64,000 nt of DNA, taken from contig NZ_FOQO01000001.1 in NCBI RefSeq assembly GCF_900113765.1, positions 186,001-250,000 on the forward strand, written 5' to 3'. Shown here piece after piece: positions 1-9,862 of this stretch (positions within the stretch are counted from its first letter, which is position 1; the number at the start of each line of letters is the position of its first letter). The stretch is from Parapedobacter indicus. Lineage in GTDB: Bacteria; Bacteroidota; Bacteroidia; Sphingobacteriales; Sphingobacteriaceae. A model generated the notes under the pieces. It was not told the origin of the DNA, did not search any database, and saw nothing but the letters and a program-made list of their open reading frames with translations. The position numbers were made by a program, and so were the translations under genes.

Positions 1-2
1 CC

Positions 3-482
3 GCTCAGGAGAGCAATGCGTATACGGAGAGCAGTGCGTATACAAGCGGAATCGGGGGGCGCTTTGGGGTGGCAAACGGTATCACCTACAAACATTTCAT
101 CAACGAAAGTCATGCCATTGACGGAATTTTGAATTTTCAGGGAAACCGGAATTTTACGATATTTAAACTGCTGGGTCTATATGAGATCCATCAACCTGTC
201 AATTTTGTTGACGTCGAAGGTCTCCGGTGGTATTACGGCTTCGGGGGAGGCCTGGGTGCTTATAAATATAAAGATACAGACGACAGTGGCATGGCATGGA
301 GCTTTGACGGAGTTGTGGGCTTGGATTATAAAATACCGACTGCACCCATTAATCTATCGTTGGATTGGAAACCCACGATGGAACTGACGCCCGAATCGGG
401 TGTGCGGTTTGACGGTATTGGATTATCAATACGGTTTGTGTTGCCATCAGCATTTGGTCGGCAGCTGACTTCTGGTTCCTAG
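3..482 (+). CDS. Outer-membrane beta-barrel-like protein, 5' truncated
   Basis: The frame is open back to the window edge, so the true start lies upstream; an internal GTG at 69 is not needed. The visible 159 residues begin AQESNAYTES, which could be the end of a signal peptide and the mature N-terminus. They show alternating hydrophobic/aromatic strands with glycine-rich turns (for example WYYGFGGGLGAYKY) and end in short strands typical of small outer-membrane barrels. No catalytic motif is visible and the family cannot be named. It converges on the M61 peptidase gene, 35 bases away. Confidence 0.6.
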   Translation, partial: AQESNAYTESSAYTSGIGGRFGVANGITYKHFINESHAIDGILNFQGNRNFTIFKLLGLYEIHQPVNFVDVEGLRWYYGFGGGLGAYKYKDTDDSGMAWSFDGVVGLDYKIPTAPINLSLDWKPTMELTPESGVRFDGIGLSIRFVLPSAFGRQLTSGS

Positions 483-517
483 TTTTTGATTTCCAGTTCC
501 TAGTTCCCGATCCCCGA

Positions 518-2326
518 TTACTCCTGCGAAAGCCAGATTTTTCCGAGGCGCTGCTGTTCGACCGTTGCGTCAGCCAACGGAATAATGCCAAACGACCCCC
601 TGGTATCTTTTAGAAGTGTTACACGAAGCTGTTGTATTTTCCCGTCCCTTGCAATCAATACGTGCAGCACGTCGCCAATGGCCGCCGTTTGCAATACGCG
701 GTTTAATTCTTTGCCATGCGCATCCAGCCGTTCCCCGTTGATGGCAATGATTTCATCCCGCACGTTGATGCCAGAATCCCATGCTGCGGTGCCCCTACCC
801 ACGCCGGTAACTAGTACACGACCGTCAGAAACCGAAGTTGAGATACCCAGGTCAGGTAATTCCCGTCCGTCGTTGTAATCAATCACTTCATAGCCTACCG
901 CGTTGAGGTAGCGATTATAATCTAACGATCCGGTAGTATGTGCCGCATCGAAAATATCTGCTACCGATATACCGGTTACTTGTTCAATCAGTGTTTGTAA
1001 TTCGAGTTCCTCAAACCCTCTTTTTTTCTGAACGTAAAACGTTTCATAAGCAGCTTTTAATACATCATCCAGTCGCTTTTCACCATTCGTTCCGGCAAGT
1101 AGCTTAAGGTCGAGCATCATGGCAAGCAAGGCCCCTTTATTGTAATAGGAAATACTCGTATTTGCCGAGTTTTCATCCGGGCGGTAGTATTTGATCCAGG
1201 CATCGAAGCTGGCCGAAGCGGCAGATTGCACTTGGTTGCCCGGCCGATTTTCAATGGTGTTGATGTCGCTGCTTAATGCCTGTAGATAGCTGGTTTCAGT
1301 AAGAAAGCCACAGCGCCTGAGCAAGAGGTTGTCGAAGTAGGCAGTGAAGCCTTCCATGATCCACAATGCGGTTGTATAGTTTTCGGCATCGTAATCAAAC
1401 GGGCCGAGTTCAAGGGGACGTAGTCGCTTAACATGCCACAGATGGAAATATTCATGTGCCACCAATCCCAGAAATCCGACATACGACCGTTCATTCTGAT
1501 AACCGTTGCGGCTGGCTCCCAGTACGGTTGAATTGAGATGTTCCAGGCCGCCCCCGCCCGACTGGTAGTTGTGCACGATGAATACATAGCGCTTGTTGGG
1601 ATTTACGCCGAAGATGGCGGTGGCTTCCTCCACAATGGCGATACAATCCTTTGTTAAGCGCTCTTTATCGTAGTTACCCCCGCCTACCATGGCTATTTCG
1701 TGGAGTACACCCGCTGCTTCAAACGTAAACACGTCTTGATTCCCGACTTCGATCGGCGAATCGAACAGGATGTCAAAGTCGGCGGCTTGATAGGTTCCGG
1801 GTTTCCCGGCTACGGGCTCAAGCCCTGTGGAGATTTTGGACCAAGAAGCATGGGGAAGGATGGTGACCTCGGCAGGAAGCTCAAGGAAGCCATCGACGAA
1901 TAAAAAAGTACCCGCAGGGGATAAGAAAGCATGACTGTCGTCAATGAAATTGGTTCGTACCGATACTTCAAAGCCGTAGACGCGGTATTGGACAGTCAGC
2001 GTGCGATTCTTTTTTGAGGCGATCCGCCATGTGTTTTTGTTGATTTTCTCGGTGGCAAGCGGAGTATCTTTCCCGTCAAATGCCTCCAAGCTTTCTACGT
2101 TTTTGGCATATTCACGCACCAGGTATGAACCGGGCGTCCAAACAGGCATTTTAACATCGATAAAGTCTCTCTGGAGATTTTCGATTTCCATTTTTATTTC
2201 AACATAATGCGCTTGTGGTTCTTTGAACGAGACCTCAAAATGGATACGTGGTTGGGAAGCAGCAGTGGAAGTCACGGCAGTTGTCATTAGCAAAAATAAG
2301 TTGGTGCGGATTTTTTTCATCATCAT
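518..2326 (-). CDS. M61 family metallopeptidase with C-terminal PDZ domain
   Basis: The 602-residue protein has an N-terminal signal peptide (about residues 1-24), a beta-rich M61 N-terminal domain, and the zinc site HEYFH at 291-295 with a downstream Glu at about 325 (WIMEGFTAYFD), as in glycyl aminopeptidase/M61 enzymes. A PDZ-like domain lies at about 480-570 (VLVTGVGRGTAAWDSGINVRDEIIAING). It is probably a periplasmic or surface aminopeptidase; the family shows preference for N-terminal Gly/Ala, but the substrate here is unknown. The start is ATG followed by two more Met codons, so the exact first residue may shift by one or two. The SDR gene lies 17 bases upstream on the same strand, so the two may be co-transcribed. 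Confidence 0.9.
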   Translation of the reverse strand: MMMKKIRTNLFLLMTTAVTSTAASQPRIHFEVSFKEPQAHYVEIKMEIENLQRDFIDVKMPVWTPGSYLVREYAKNVESLEAFDGKDTPLATEKINKNTWRIASKKNRTLTVQYRVYGFEVSVRTNFIDDSHAFLSPAGTFLFVDGFLELPAEVTILPHASWSKISTGLEPVAGKPGTYQAADFDILFDSPIEVGNQDVFTFEAAGVLHEIAMVGGGNYDKERLTKDCIAIVEEATAIFGVNPNKRYVFIVHNYQSGGGGLEHLNSTVLGASRNGYQNERSYVGFLGLVAHEYFHLWHVKRLRPLELGPFDYDAENYTTALWIMEGFTAYFDNLLLRRCGFLTETSYLQALSSDINTIENRPGNQVQSAASASFDAWIKYYRPDENSANTSISYYNKGALLAMMLDLKLLAGTNGEKRLDDVLKAAYETFYVQKKRGFEELELQTLIEQVTGISVADIFDAAHTTGSLDYNRYLNAVGYEVIDYNDGRELPDLGISTSVSDGRVLVTGVGRGTAAWDSGINVRDEIIAINGERLDAHGKELNRVLQTAAIGDVLHVLIARDGKIQQLRVTLLKDTRGSFGIIPLADATVEQQRLGKIWLSQE

Positions 2327-2343
2327 CTAATTCCAAATCTAGC

Positions 2344-3108
2344 TCAATTTTCCCTAACGGTTAACGTCGCAGTTGCCTGAGCGGTGGGCATGATTACCAG
2401 GTCGTTGATGTTGACATGTCTCGGGCGGGACACAGCAAACCATACGGCTTCTGCGATGTCGTTGGCTACGAGAGGTTCAAGGTTTTGGTATACGGCAGCG
2501 GCGCGTTCTTCGTCACCTTTGAAGCGGACAACGGAAAACTCCGTCTCCACCATGCCGGGATGAATGGCGGTCACCTTGACGTGTTTATTTAACAGGTCTA
2601 TGCGCATTCCCTTTGTTAGCGCATCCACCGCATACTTGGTGGCACAATATACATTGCCATTGGGATACACCTCTTTCCCGGCGATGGAGCCGATGTTGAT
2701 GATATGGCCTTCGTTGCGTGCTGCCATAATCGGAGCTACTGCGCGCGTCACATACAGCAGGCCTTTTAGGTTGGTGTCGATCATCCGGTCCCAATCTCCG
2801 ATATCGCCCTCTTGAATTGGGTCGAGTCCCTGGCTTAAGCCCGCGTTATTGATCAGCACATCCACCTGTTGCCACTCACTGGGTAGATTGCTGAAGGTCG
2901 AGAATACTTCGTCTGCGTTACGTACATCGAGTGCCAGGAGGTGGGTTTTGATGCCATATGTCGCGATTAGCCGGTCTGAAAGTTCCGTCAGGCGGTCGAT
3001 ACGGCGCGCTGCCAGCAGAAGATCATACCCCTCGCGGGCAAGTACCGAGGCACATGCTTCGCCAATCCCTGCACTGGCACCTGTAATGAAAGCTGTTTTT
3101 TTAGACAT
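2344..3108 (-). CDS. SDR family NAD(P)-dependent oxidoreductase (YdfG-like)
   Basis: A 254-residue classical short-chain dehydrogenase. Visible are the cofactor motif TGASAGIG (9-16), NNAG (87-90), the catalytic Ser141, and YxxxK with Tyr154 and Lys158. AARR after beta-2 suggests NADP preference. Closest in style to the YdfG 3-hydroxy acid dehydrogenase group, which acts on serine, allo-threonine and malonic semialdehyde; the real substrate cannot be read from sequence. It is upstream of the M61 peptidase on the same strand. Confidence 0.88.
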   Translation of the reverse strand: MSKKTAFITGASAGIGEACASVLAREGYDLLLAARRIDRLTELSDRLIATYGIKTHLLALDVRNADEVFSTFSNLPSEWQQVDVLINNAGLSQGLDPIQEGDIGDWDRMIDTNLKGLLYVTRAVAPIMAARNEGHIINIGSIAGKEVYPNGNVYCATKYAVDALTKGMRIDLLNKHVKVTAIHPGMVETEFSVVRFKGDEERAAAVYQNLEPLVANDIAEAVWFAVSRPRHVNINDLVIMPTAQATATLTVREN

Positions 3109-3154
3109 GAGACATTAGATAGTTAAATTTGCCACTCATTTCAAATGAACCGGG

Positions 3155-3925
3155 TTACTCAAAAAATAAGCTGATTTGGAAGTTCCGCAAGGTCAGCCGA
3201 TCAATTGGATTATTATACATATTGCGCTCCCGAGCATCCAGTAAGTTACCAATGCTTTGTACCCACCTAACTTCGGGAGACATCTTGAAAAAATCGAAAT
3301 ATATATCAAACCCGATGCCGGCCTCGTACGAAAAGTAACCGGGTTTGGTTTTTAACCGCTTTTCCGTCCCTGTTAATTGCGAATCATCTGTTGCTTTGCC
3401 AGATAATACATTGACAGAGTACTTGCCTCCACCAATGAGATAGCCGCGGTAATTACCCTTCCGATCTGACTTGAACTTTAGTAGCAACGGGAGATCGATG
3501 TAAGATGCCCGTACGGGCGCTTCGAGTTCTCGTTCGTGAGGATTATTCTGGATGGGTGTATAGCGGTAATTAACCATCTTATTGGAAAAGACCAGGGATG
3601 GGGTAAACCTTATATTTAGGTTTTCAGTCAGTTTAACATCCGCCAATAATCCCAGACCCACTCCGCTGGAAAATGGAGAATATACACCGTATAGGGAGTC
3701 TGCGGAAAATGAACTATTGGGCTCATCTGAATAAGGTAGCTGCCAATCAGGTTTCAGAGCGATCTTATAATCTGCAGTTACATAATGGAAACTGAACCCG
3801 AAATGTAATGTTTCGTCGTCTACACCGCCACCCCACCGCTGAAATTTTTGTTGGGCATGGACAGGAAGGGCTGCCATCAGCAGCCCGGTAACGCACGTGG
3901 CTAATATCGGGGAGGCAAAATTCAT
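3155..3925 (-). CDS. porT: PorT-like outer-membrane barrel protein (type IX secretion)
   Basis: The 256-residue protein has a signal peptide (residues 1-24, ending VHAQQ) followed by an 8-strand-like barrel (KFKSDRKGNYRGYLIGGGKYSVNV, then a terminal strand ending FQISLFFE). Size, barrel pattern and position directly behind ubiE match the PorT/SprT proteins of Bacteroidota, which are needed for the type IX secretion system and gliding. Its ATG overlaps the ubiE stop by 4 bases, so the two are translationally coupled. PorT assignment rests partly on this gene order; another PorT-superfamily porin is the alternative. Confidence 0.75.
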   Translation of the reverse strand: MNFASPILATCVTGLLMAALPVHAQQKFQRWGGGVDDETLHFGFSFHYVTADYKIALKPDWQLPYSDEPNSSFSADSLYGVYSPFSSGVGLGLLADVKLTENLNIRFTPSLVFSNKMVNYRYTPIQNNPHERELEAPVRASYIDLPLLLKFKSDRKGNYRGYLIGGGKYSVNVLSGKATDDSQLTGTEKRLKTKPGYFSYEAGIGFDIYFDFFKMSPEVRWVQSIGNLLDARERNMYNNPIDRLTLRNFQISLFFE

Positions 3926-4659
3926 TTCGTGCCGATATAGAGGGTACAGATGCCGAACGTCTGCGGACGACTTACCGCCTGGCTGAAACCTGCGCGGCGG
4001 AGAATATCGGTGAATTTTTGCCCGTCTGGAAACTGGGCGACTGACTCGGGCAAGTAACTATACGCACGATGATCTTTTGAGAACATTTTGCCAATACGCG
4101 GTGTAACATGGTTGAAGTAAAAATGGTAAAGCTGCTTGACAGGGAATTTTCTCGGTTTTGAAAATTCGAGGATCACCGCTTTCCCGCCAGGCTTCAGCAC
4201 TCGGCAGATATCTGTAAGGCCCTTTTCAAGATGCTCGAAATTGCGGACGCCAAAAGCAACCGTGACTGCATCAAACGTGTCGGTAGCGAAAGGAAGGTTT
4301 TCTGAATCGCCTAATGTAACCTCAAACCGGTCTCCAAGCCCTTTTTTAGCTATTTTTTCCCTCGCGACATCTAGCATGCCCTGGGAAATATCAACACCGA
4401 TAATTTTTCGCGGATTCAGCATACGGAGTGCTTCCAACGCAAAATCACCTGTGCCCGTGGCAACATCCAGTATGTACTGAGGCCGGACTGCCTTGAGCGT
4501 TCGAATTGCTTTTTTTCGCCAGATGATATCAATGCCAAGTGATAGAAAATGATTGAGGAAATCGTAGGTGCCCGATATATTGTCAAACATATTTGCCACC
4601 TGCTGCTTCTTGTCTGCGTCGTTGTCGTTGTAAGGCTTTACTGTTTCGGATGTCGCCAT
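3922..4659 (-). CDS. ubiE: Demethylmenaquinone methyltransferase
   Basis: A class I SAM-dependent methyltransferase that completes menaquinone synthesis by C-methylating demethylmenaquinone. The SAM motif DVATGTGDFAL and the family signatures (FDNISGTYDFLNHFLSLGID near the N-terminus, VAFGVRNF in the middle) are clear. I place the start at the ATG at 4659 (245 residues, MATSETVKPYND), because upstream extension residues are not family-like and because a -7 type element TATCTTTG lies immediately upstream (4666-4673), implying an extremely short leader. It overlaps porT by 4 bases. Confidence 0.93.
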   Translation of the reverse strand: MATSETVKPYNDNDADKKQQVANMFDNISGTYDFLNHFLSLGIDIIWRKKAIRTLKAVRPQYILDVATGTGDFALEALRMLNPRKIIGVDISQGMLDVAREKIAKKGLGDRFEVTLGDSENLPFATDTFDAVTVAFGVRNFEHLEKGLTDICRVLKPGGKAVILEFSKPRKFPVKQLYHFYFNHVTPRIGKMFSKDHRAYSYLPESVAQFPDGQKFTDILRRAGFSQAVSRPQTFGICTLYIGTK

Positions 4660-5167
4660 GGTAGGCAAAGATAAGATTAATATGCGAAGTTGTGGTTTTG
4701 CAAAATTGCGGATTCCCGACGTTACGGTTTCGCGGTTCCGCAAATCCGCGCCTTAGCAACCTATTATTGTTAAGTAATCGTTAAGGATTTTTGTGCTAGG
4801 GTTTGATAATCAATTGGTCTTAAACCAAGTGGGGCTGCGTATCCATTTTTATTGTGCATTTTTGCTTTTCATTTTGTATATTAACAGTTTGTAAAGTTGT
4901 TAACACTTAGTTAACTAATTGGCTCAGAGAGGCTGTTTTATTTTTTTAACAATTTTTGCACAGTTGATGTTAATAACCTATCTTGCTAATCAAGCCTGTT
5001 TCAGGCGAAAAGGATTTGTGAAAAATGCATTGTGAAAAGGCTGTTCAGAACTTGTCTGCATGTGGCTGTCAAAAATCCCTACATTTGCTCTGCTGGTTTT
5101 GGGAGCAGCAGCCGGTGATAAGCCGCGGTTTCGATTCTACCATCATTTTTTAATGACGATATAGTAT
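4660..5167. other. Intergenic region between ubiE and dnaB
   Basis: This 508-base divergent spacer is AT-rich and has no convincing gene. On the minus strand TATCTTTG at 4666-4673 resembles the Bacteroidota -7 element for ubiE. On the plus strand TACATTTG at 5080-5087 is a candidate -7 element for dnaB, without a clean -33 box, followed by a short leader able to fold as CTGCT...AGCAG. A small hairpin GCCTG-TTT-CAGGC sits at 4994-5006. I see no tRNA or other structured RNA. Confidence 0.5.
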
Positions 5168-6745
5168 ATGAATAACGAGAATGAATATGCCTCCAACCAA
5201 GCCGTTAATTCTTCCCGGGGTACGTTCGCAGAACGACGTACACGGTTGAATAACCTGGTGAGCGGATTGGGGAAATTACCCCCCCAGGCGGTCGATCTGG
5301 AAGAAGCGGTATTGGGGGCACTGATGCTGGAGAAAAATGCGCTCAGCGAAGTCATTGACATTCTCAAGCCCGAAACGTTCTACGTAGAAGCTCATCAAAA
5401 GATTTTTGAGGCGATCTATAACCTCTTTCAGAAGACTTCTCCGATTGATCTGCTTACCGTGACAGCCGAATTGCGCAAAATGGGCGCATTGGAGCTGGTG
5501 GGAGGTGCCTATTACATTACCCAGCTGACGGATCGGGTCGTGTCTGCTGCTAATATCGAGTATCACGCCCGCATCATTTCTCAAAAGTACATTCAACGTG
5601 AGCTCATCAAAGTATCCACAGAAATTATCAATAATGCATACGAGGATACAACGGATATTTTCGATTTGATGGATCATGCCGAAAAGAGCCTGTTTGATAT
5701 TGCACAAAACAACTTGAGACGGGATACGCGGAAAATGGATGACATCATGCGGGAGGCCGTGGAAGCGTTGGAAACGCTCCGTGACCGTACCGATGGCCTT
5801 ACCGGTGTGCCTTCGGGATTTACGGAGCTGGACCGGATGACGTCGGGCTGGCAGCCCTCCGACCTGGTAATCATCGCGGCCCGGCCGGCGATGGGTAAGA
5901 CGGCTTTTGTCCTGAGCTGTGCACGCAATGCAGCGGTAGACCATGACAAACCGGTAGCCGTGTTTTCACTCGAAATGTCATCCGTACAGTTGGTAAACCG
6001 CTTGATTGCCGGTGAAACGGAAATCGAGCAGGAAAAACTGCGGAAAGGCAACCTGGCAGATCACGAGTGGACACAGCTCCATTCTCGCATCGGGCGACTT
6101 ACCCAGGCACCGTTGTTGATCGACGACACACCCGCACTCAACATTTTTGAATTCCGTGCCAAATGCCGCAGGCTGAAAGCCCAATACGATATTCAGATGG
6201 TGATTGTGGATTACCTGCAACTGATGCACGGAAAAAACGATGGCAAAGGGGGAAACCGCGAACAGGAGATCGGCAGTATTTCCCGTTCATTAAAGTCAGT
6301 CGCAAAGGAGCTGAACATCCCGGTTCTGGCACTTTCACAGCTAAGCCGTGCCGTGGAGAGCCGACCGGGTGGGAGTAAACGCCCCATGCTGTCGGATTTG
6401 CGCGAATCCGGCTCCATTGAACAGGACGCTGATATGGTGCTGTTTTTATATCGACCTGAATATTACGGGCTTACCGAAGATGAGGCCGGGCGCCCGACAG
6501 CCGGTGTGGGAGAGGTCATCATCGCCAAGCACCGGAACGGTGAAACCGGGACGGTACAACTCCGCTTTGTAGGTAAATATGTGAAATTTGCCGATCTGGA
6601 AGACGACTTTTCCTTTGGCGGTGGCAACCCACCCGATTCCGGTTCGTTTTCGTCGGGCATGGCCCCGTCGACCTCGTTCGAGCAGCAGGGTAGCATCATC
6701 CGGCAGTCACGGATGAATGATATGAATGATGATTCGCCATTTTAG
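5168..6745 (+). CDS. dnaB: Replicative DNA helicase DnaB
   Basis: A 525-residue hexameric 5'-3' helicase that unwinds the fork and binds primase. The N-terminal DnaB domain is at about 38-140 (PPQAVDLEEAVLGALM) and the RecA-like domain at about 205-480, with Walker A ARPAMGKTA (238-246, Lys244), Walker B VIVDYLQLM (about 345-353) and DLRESGSIEQDAD. No intein is inserted. The C-terminal 40 residues are Gly/Ser-rich and end NDMNDDSPF, like the acidic tails of SSB-type partners (similarity by eye only). Length is slightly above the E. coli protein because of both tails. Confidence 0.96.
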   Translation: MNNENEYASNQAVNSSRGTFAERRTRLNNLVSGLGKLPPQAVDLEEAVLGALMLEKNALSEVIDILKPETFYVEAHQKIFEAIYNLFQKTSPIDLLTVTAELRKMGALELVGGAYYITQLTDRVVSAANIEYHARIISQKYIQRELIKVSTEIINNAYEDTTDIFDLMDHAEKSLFDIAQNNLRRDTRKMDDIMREAVEALETLRDRTDGLTGVPSGFTELDRMTSGWQPSDLVIIAARPAMGKTAFVLSCARNAAVDHDKPVAVFSLEMSSVQLVNRLIAGETEIEQEKLRKGNLADHEWTQLHSRIGRLTQAPLLIDDTPALNIFEFRAKCRRLKAQYDIQMVIVDYLQLMHGKNDGKGGNREQEIGSISRSLKSVAKELNIPVLALSQLSRAVESRPGGSKRPMLSDLRESGSIEQDADMVLFLYRPEYYGLTEDEAGRPTAGVGEVIIAKHRNGETGTVQLRFVGKYVKFADLEDDFSFGGGNPPDSGSFSSGMAPSTSFEQQGSIIRQSRMNDMNDDSPF

Positions 6746-6909
6746 CGGGGCTATCGGCTAACAGCTGTCAGCTAACAGCCATTGACCGGCCCCCGAAGCG
6801 ACCTCCGAAAGCCGAAAACTGACCTCCGACTTCCGAAAGCTGTTTCAGCTATGCTGATAATTTCGTACCTTTACGCCTCAATCAGAAACGACAGAAGAGG
6901 AATAGGATT

Positions 6910-9180
6910 TTGGATTATTTAGCAGGTTTAAACCCGTCACAACGGGCCGCAGTAGAGCAAACCGAAGGGCCGGTCATGATTGTGGCCGGAGCGGGTTCCG
7001 GCAAGACACGTGTCATTACATATCGGGTAGCTCACCTGGTGCGGCGAGGGGTCGATCCGTTTAATGTTTTGGTGCTCACCTTTACCAACAAGGCTGCCAA
7101 GGAAATGCGCGAACGCATTATGAAGGTGGTGGGCGATGAGGCTAAAAATATCTGGATGGGTACCTTTCACTCCGTATTTGCAAAGATACTGCGGGTGGAG
7201 GCCGAGCATATCGGGTATCCGCGCAATTTTACGATCTACGATACGGACGACAGCAAGAGCCTCATCCGTAGCATCCTTAAGGAGATGCAACTGGATGACA
7301 AGCTGTACAACGCAAGCTTTGTTTACAACCGCATATCATCGGCCAAGAACAACCTGATTTCTGCGCAGGAGTATAGCAGCAATGAGCAAATACAGGCTGA
7401 GGATTTCTCCAATGGACGGGGACAGCTGGGGCAGATCTACCTTGCGTATACCCAACGGTGCTACAAAGCAGGGGCCATGGATTTTGACGACCTTTTGTTC
7501 AAAACCAATGTGCTATTTCGGGAATATCCCGACGTGCTGCATAAGTATCAGCACAAATTCAAGTACTTAATGGTGGATGAGTATCAGGATACCAACTTTT
7601 CCCAATACCTCATTGTCCGTAAACTGGCCGCGATCAACGAAAATATCTGTGTGGTGGGCGACGACGCACAAAGTATCTATGCCTTTCGCGGAGCCAATAT
7701 CCAAAACATCCTCAACTTCGAAAAAGATTACCCCGACCTAAAGGTCTTCAAGCTGGAGCAGAATTACCGTTCTACACAGAATATCGTAAACGCGGCCAAC
7801 AGCATCATCGCCAATAACAAAAGCCAGCTCAAAAAGGAAGTGTTCTCGGAGAATGAAACCGGCGAAAAAATTAAGGTATGCCGAGCTTTCAGTGATAACG
7901 AAGAAGGTAAGATCGTAGCGGAATCCATTGCCCAGGAACGAGCACTTCAGGGGGGGAAATATCGTGATTTTGCTATTCTGTATCGTACGAATGCGCAGTC
8001 ACGGGCCATGGAAGAAGCACTCCGTAAAATCAGTATTCCCTATAAAATTTACGGAGGAACCTCTTTTTACCAACGAAAAGAAATTAAAGATCTAATTGCC
8101 TATTTTAGGTTGACATTCAACCCGAACGATGAAGAAGCGATCAAACGGGTGATTAATTACCCGCGCCGCGGAATTGGGGATACCACCGTGGATCGTATTC
8201 TAATAGCTGCCGATCAACATCAGCTTACACTTTGGGATGTCATCAGCCAGGCGTCAACCTACTTGGATGGGAGAAGCGCGGGGGCTGTGGGCGTATTTGC
8301 TACGATGATACAAGGATTTCAGGTAGTGTCTAACCGCCATTCGGCTTTTGAAGCCGCCATGCACATCGCACAGCATTCGGGTATCTTGAAGGACTTGTAT
8401 GACGATAAGTCGGTGGAAGGATTAAGCCGCTACGAAAACATTCAGGAGTTGCTCAATGGAATTAAGGAGTTCAGCGAACGGGAAGATATCGAAGAAAAGG
8501 GACTGGATGTATTTATGCAGGATATTGCCTTACTTACCAACGACGACAACGACAAAGATCCCAACGCCGATACGGTGTCGCTTATGACCATCCATTCTTC
8601 CAAAGGATTGGAATTTCCGCACGTATTTATCGTGGGACTGGAAGAAAATCTGTTTCCTTCGCAGTTATCGCTCAACTCACGCAGTGAGCTGGAGGAAGAA
8701 CGGCGCCTTTTTTATGTGGCGGTTACCCGTGCTGAGAAAAAGCTGACGCTGAGTTACGCTACCTCACGGTACCGCTGGGGCACGCTGAATAATTGCGAAC
8801 CCAGCCGGTTTCTGGATGAACTGAACCCTGCTTATCTCGAATTGGATTTCAAACCGCGGTCCGTATCTGAAAGCTCGGCTTCGTTTGCCGATGAACGCCA
8901 AGCTTGGGGGCAGCGGGATGTCTTTACCAAGCCCAAGCCCAAAGTACCACCGAAAACTACGGCTATTTTGCCCAAGGCGCATACGCCTACCCCTGGGTTT
9001 GCTCCTTCAGATACCGGCAATCTGCAGGTGGGCATGGAAGTGGAACACGAACGGTTTGGATTTGGGAAGGTAATCAACCTGGAAGGAAGTAAAAACGAGG
9101 TAAAGGCAACTATTTTCTTCCGGGAATTGGGACAGAAACAATTGTTGCTTAAATTTGCCAAATTGAGGATCGTTGGGTAA
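6910..9180 (+). CDS. UvrD/PcrA-type superfamily 1 DNA helicase
   Basis: The 756-residue ATP-dependent 3'-5' helicase of the UvrD/Rep/PcrA group acts in repair and replication restart. Motifs in order are AGAGSGKT (27-34), TFTNKAAKEM, DEYQDTN, VGDDAQSIYAFRGA, QNYRST and TIHSSKGLEFPHVFIVG, followed by VAVTRA. The C-terminal tail carries a PcrA/UvrD-like small domain (GMEVEHERFGFGKVINLEG) that resembles the RNA-polymerase-binding Tudor domain. The start codon is TTG (6910), chosen because the family starts MDYLxGLNxxQRAAV and an AGAAGAGGAAT Shine-Dalgarno-like stretch precedes it. A weak -7 element TACCTTTA is at 6866-6873. Confidence 0.94.
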   Translation: MDYLAGLNPSQRAAVEQTEGPVMIVAGAGSGKTRVITYRVAHLVRRGVDPFNVLVLTFTNKAAKEMRERIMKVVGDEAKNIWMGTFHSVFAKILRVEAEHIGYPRNFTIYDTDDSKSLIRSILKEMQLDDKLYNASFVYNRISSAKNNLISAQEYSSNEQIQAEDFSNGRGQLGQIYLAYTQRCYKAGAMDFDDLLFKTNVLFREYPDVLHKYQHKFKYLMVDEYQDTNFSQYLIVRKLAAINENICVVGDDAQSIYAFRGANIQNILNFEKDYPDLKVFKLEQNYRSTQNIVNAANSIIANNKSQLKKEVFSENETGEKIKVCRAFSDNEEGKIVAESIAQERALQGGKYRDFAILYRTNAQSRAMEEALRKISIPYKIYGGTSFYQRKEIKDLIAYFRLTFNPNDEEAIKRVINYPRRGIGDTTVDRILIAADQHQLTLWDVISQASTYLDGRSAGAVGVFATMIQGFQVVSNRHSAFEAAMHIAQHSGILKDLYDDKSVEGLSRYENIQELLNGIKEFSEREDIEEKGLDVFMQDIALLTNDDNDKDPNADTVSLMTIHSSKGLEFPHVFIVGLEENLFPSQLSLNSRSELEEERRLFYVAVTRAEKKLTLSYATSRYRWGTLNNCEPSRFLDELNPAYLELDFKPRSVSESSASFADERQAWGQRDVFTKPKPKVPPKTTAILPKAHTPTPGFAPSDTGNLQVGMEVEHERFGFGKVINLEGSKNEVKATIFFRELGQKQLLLKFAKLRIVG

Positions 9181-9202
9181 GCATAAACGATAGATAAAAA
9201 GT

Positions 9203-9862
9203 ATGGAAATGAATTTTGATTATAACAGTACACGACCGAAGCTGATTTTGGCGGAGTACGGCCGAAATGTGCAGAACATGGTAGATTACATCTGTGCATT
9301 ACCGACCAAGGAAGAGCGTAACCGCCATGCCCAAGTCGTGATCGACATGATGGGATTCCTCAATCCGCATCTTCGAGATGTAGCCGATTTCAAGCATAAA
9401 TTATGGGATCACCTACACATTATATCGGACTTCAAGATCGACGTAGACTCACCTTATCCAACTCCTGATCGGACAGCCATTCACCCCAAACCGGAACTGC
9501 TTGAATATCCGCAGCATCGTATCCGGTATAAGCATTATGGGCATACCATCGAAAAGATGATTGAACGTGCCCGGAAAATCGCCGATCCGGAAAAGAAAAA
9601 GAGCATGACCCAGGCCATCGCCAATTTCATGAAAATGGCGTATATGACCTGGAATAAAGATTCCGTAGAAGACGATTTGATTATCACGGACCTTGGCGAA
9701 TTGTCCAACGGCGAATTGCAGCTTGGACCCGATGTAAGCTTAACCAAGCTTGATTTCAAAACGCCGCCTCCAGGTAGCCGCACCAAAGGGGGTGCCACCC
9801 AGCAGAACAACAACGGGAAGAATAAAAAACAACAACCCCAAAAGAAAAAGAAGAAGCATTGA
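9203..9862 (+). CDS. DUF4290 domain-containing protein
   Basis: The 219-residue protein begins MEMNFDYNSTRPKLILAEYGRN, a pattern I recognise from the Bacteroidota-specific DUF4290 family. It is soluble, mostly helical, and lacks a signal peptide or catalytic motif. The last about 30 residues are a Gln/Asn/Lys-rich tail finishing in KKKKKKH, plausibly nucleic-acid- or surface-binding. It lies 22 bases after the helicase gene, and its stop codon overlaps the murA start as TTGA, so translation is coupled to murA. Function is unknown. Confidence 0.85.
   Translation: MEMNFDYNSTRPKLILAEYGRNVQNMVDYICALPTKEERNRHAQVVIDMMGFLNPHLRDVADFKHKLWDHLHIISDFKIDVDSPYPTPDRTAIHPKPELLEYPQHRIRYKHYGHTIEKMIERARKIADPEKKKSMTQAIANFMKMAYMTWNKDSVEDDLIITDLGELSNGELQLGPDVSLTKLDFKTPPPGSRTKGGATQQNNNGKNKKQQPQKKKKKH

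Noticed and set aside
4994-5006. Hairpin GCCTG-TTT-CAGGC upstream of dnaB as a terminator
   Set aside because: There is no T tract and no gene ends just before it.
6760-6845. Repetitive words such as GACCTCCGA / TTCCGAAAGC after dnaB, and similar word repeats at 466-520 and 50685-50815
   Set aside because: These are short, degenerate intergenic repeats without palindromic structure or nearby mobile genes; no function can be read.
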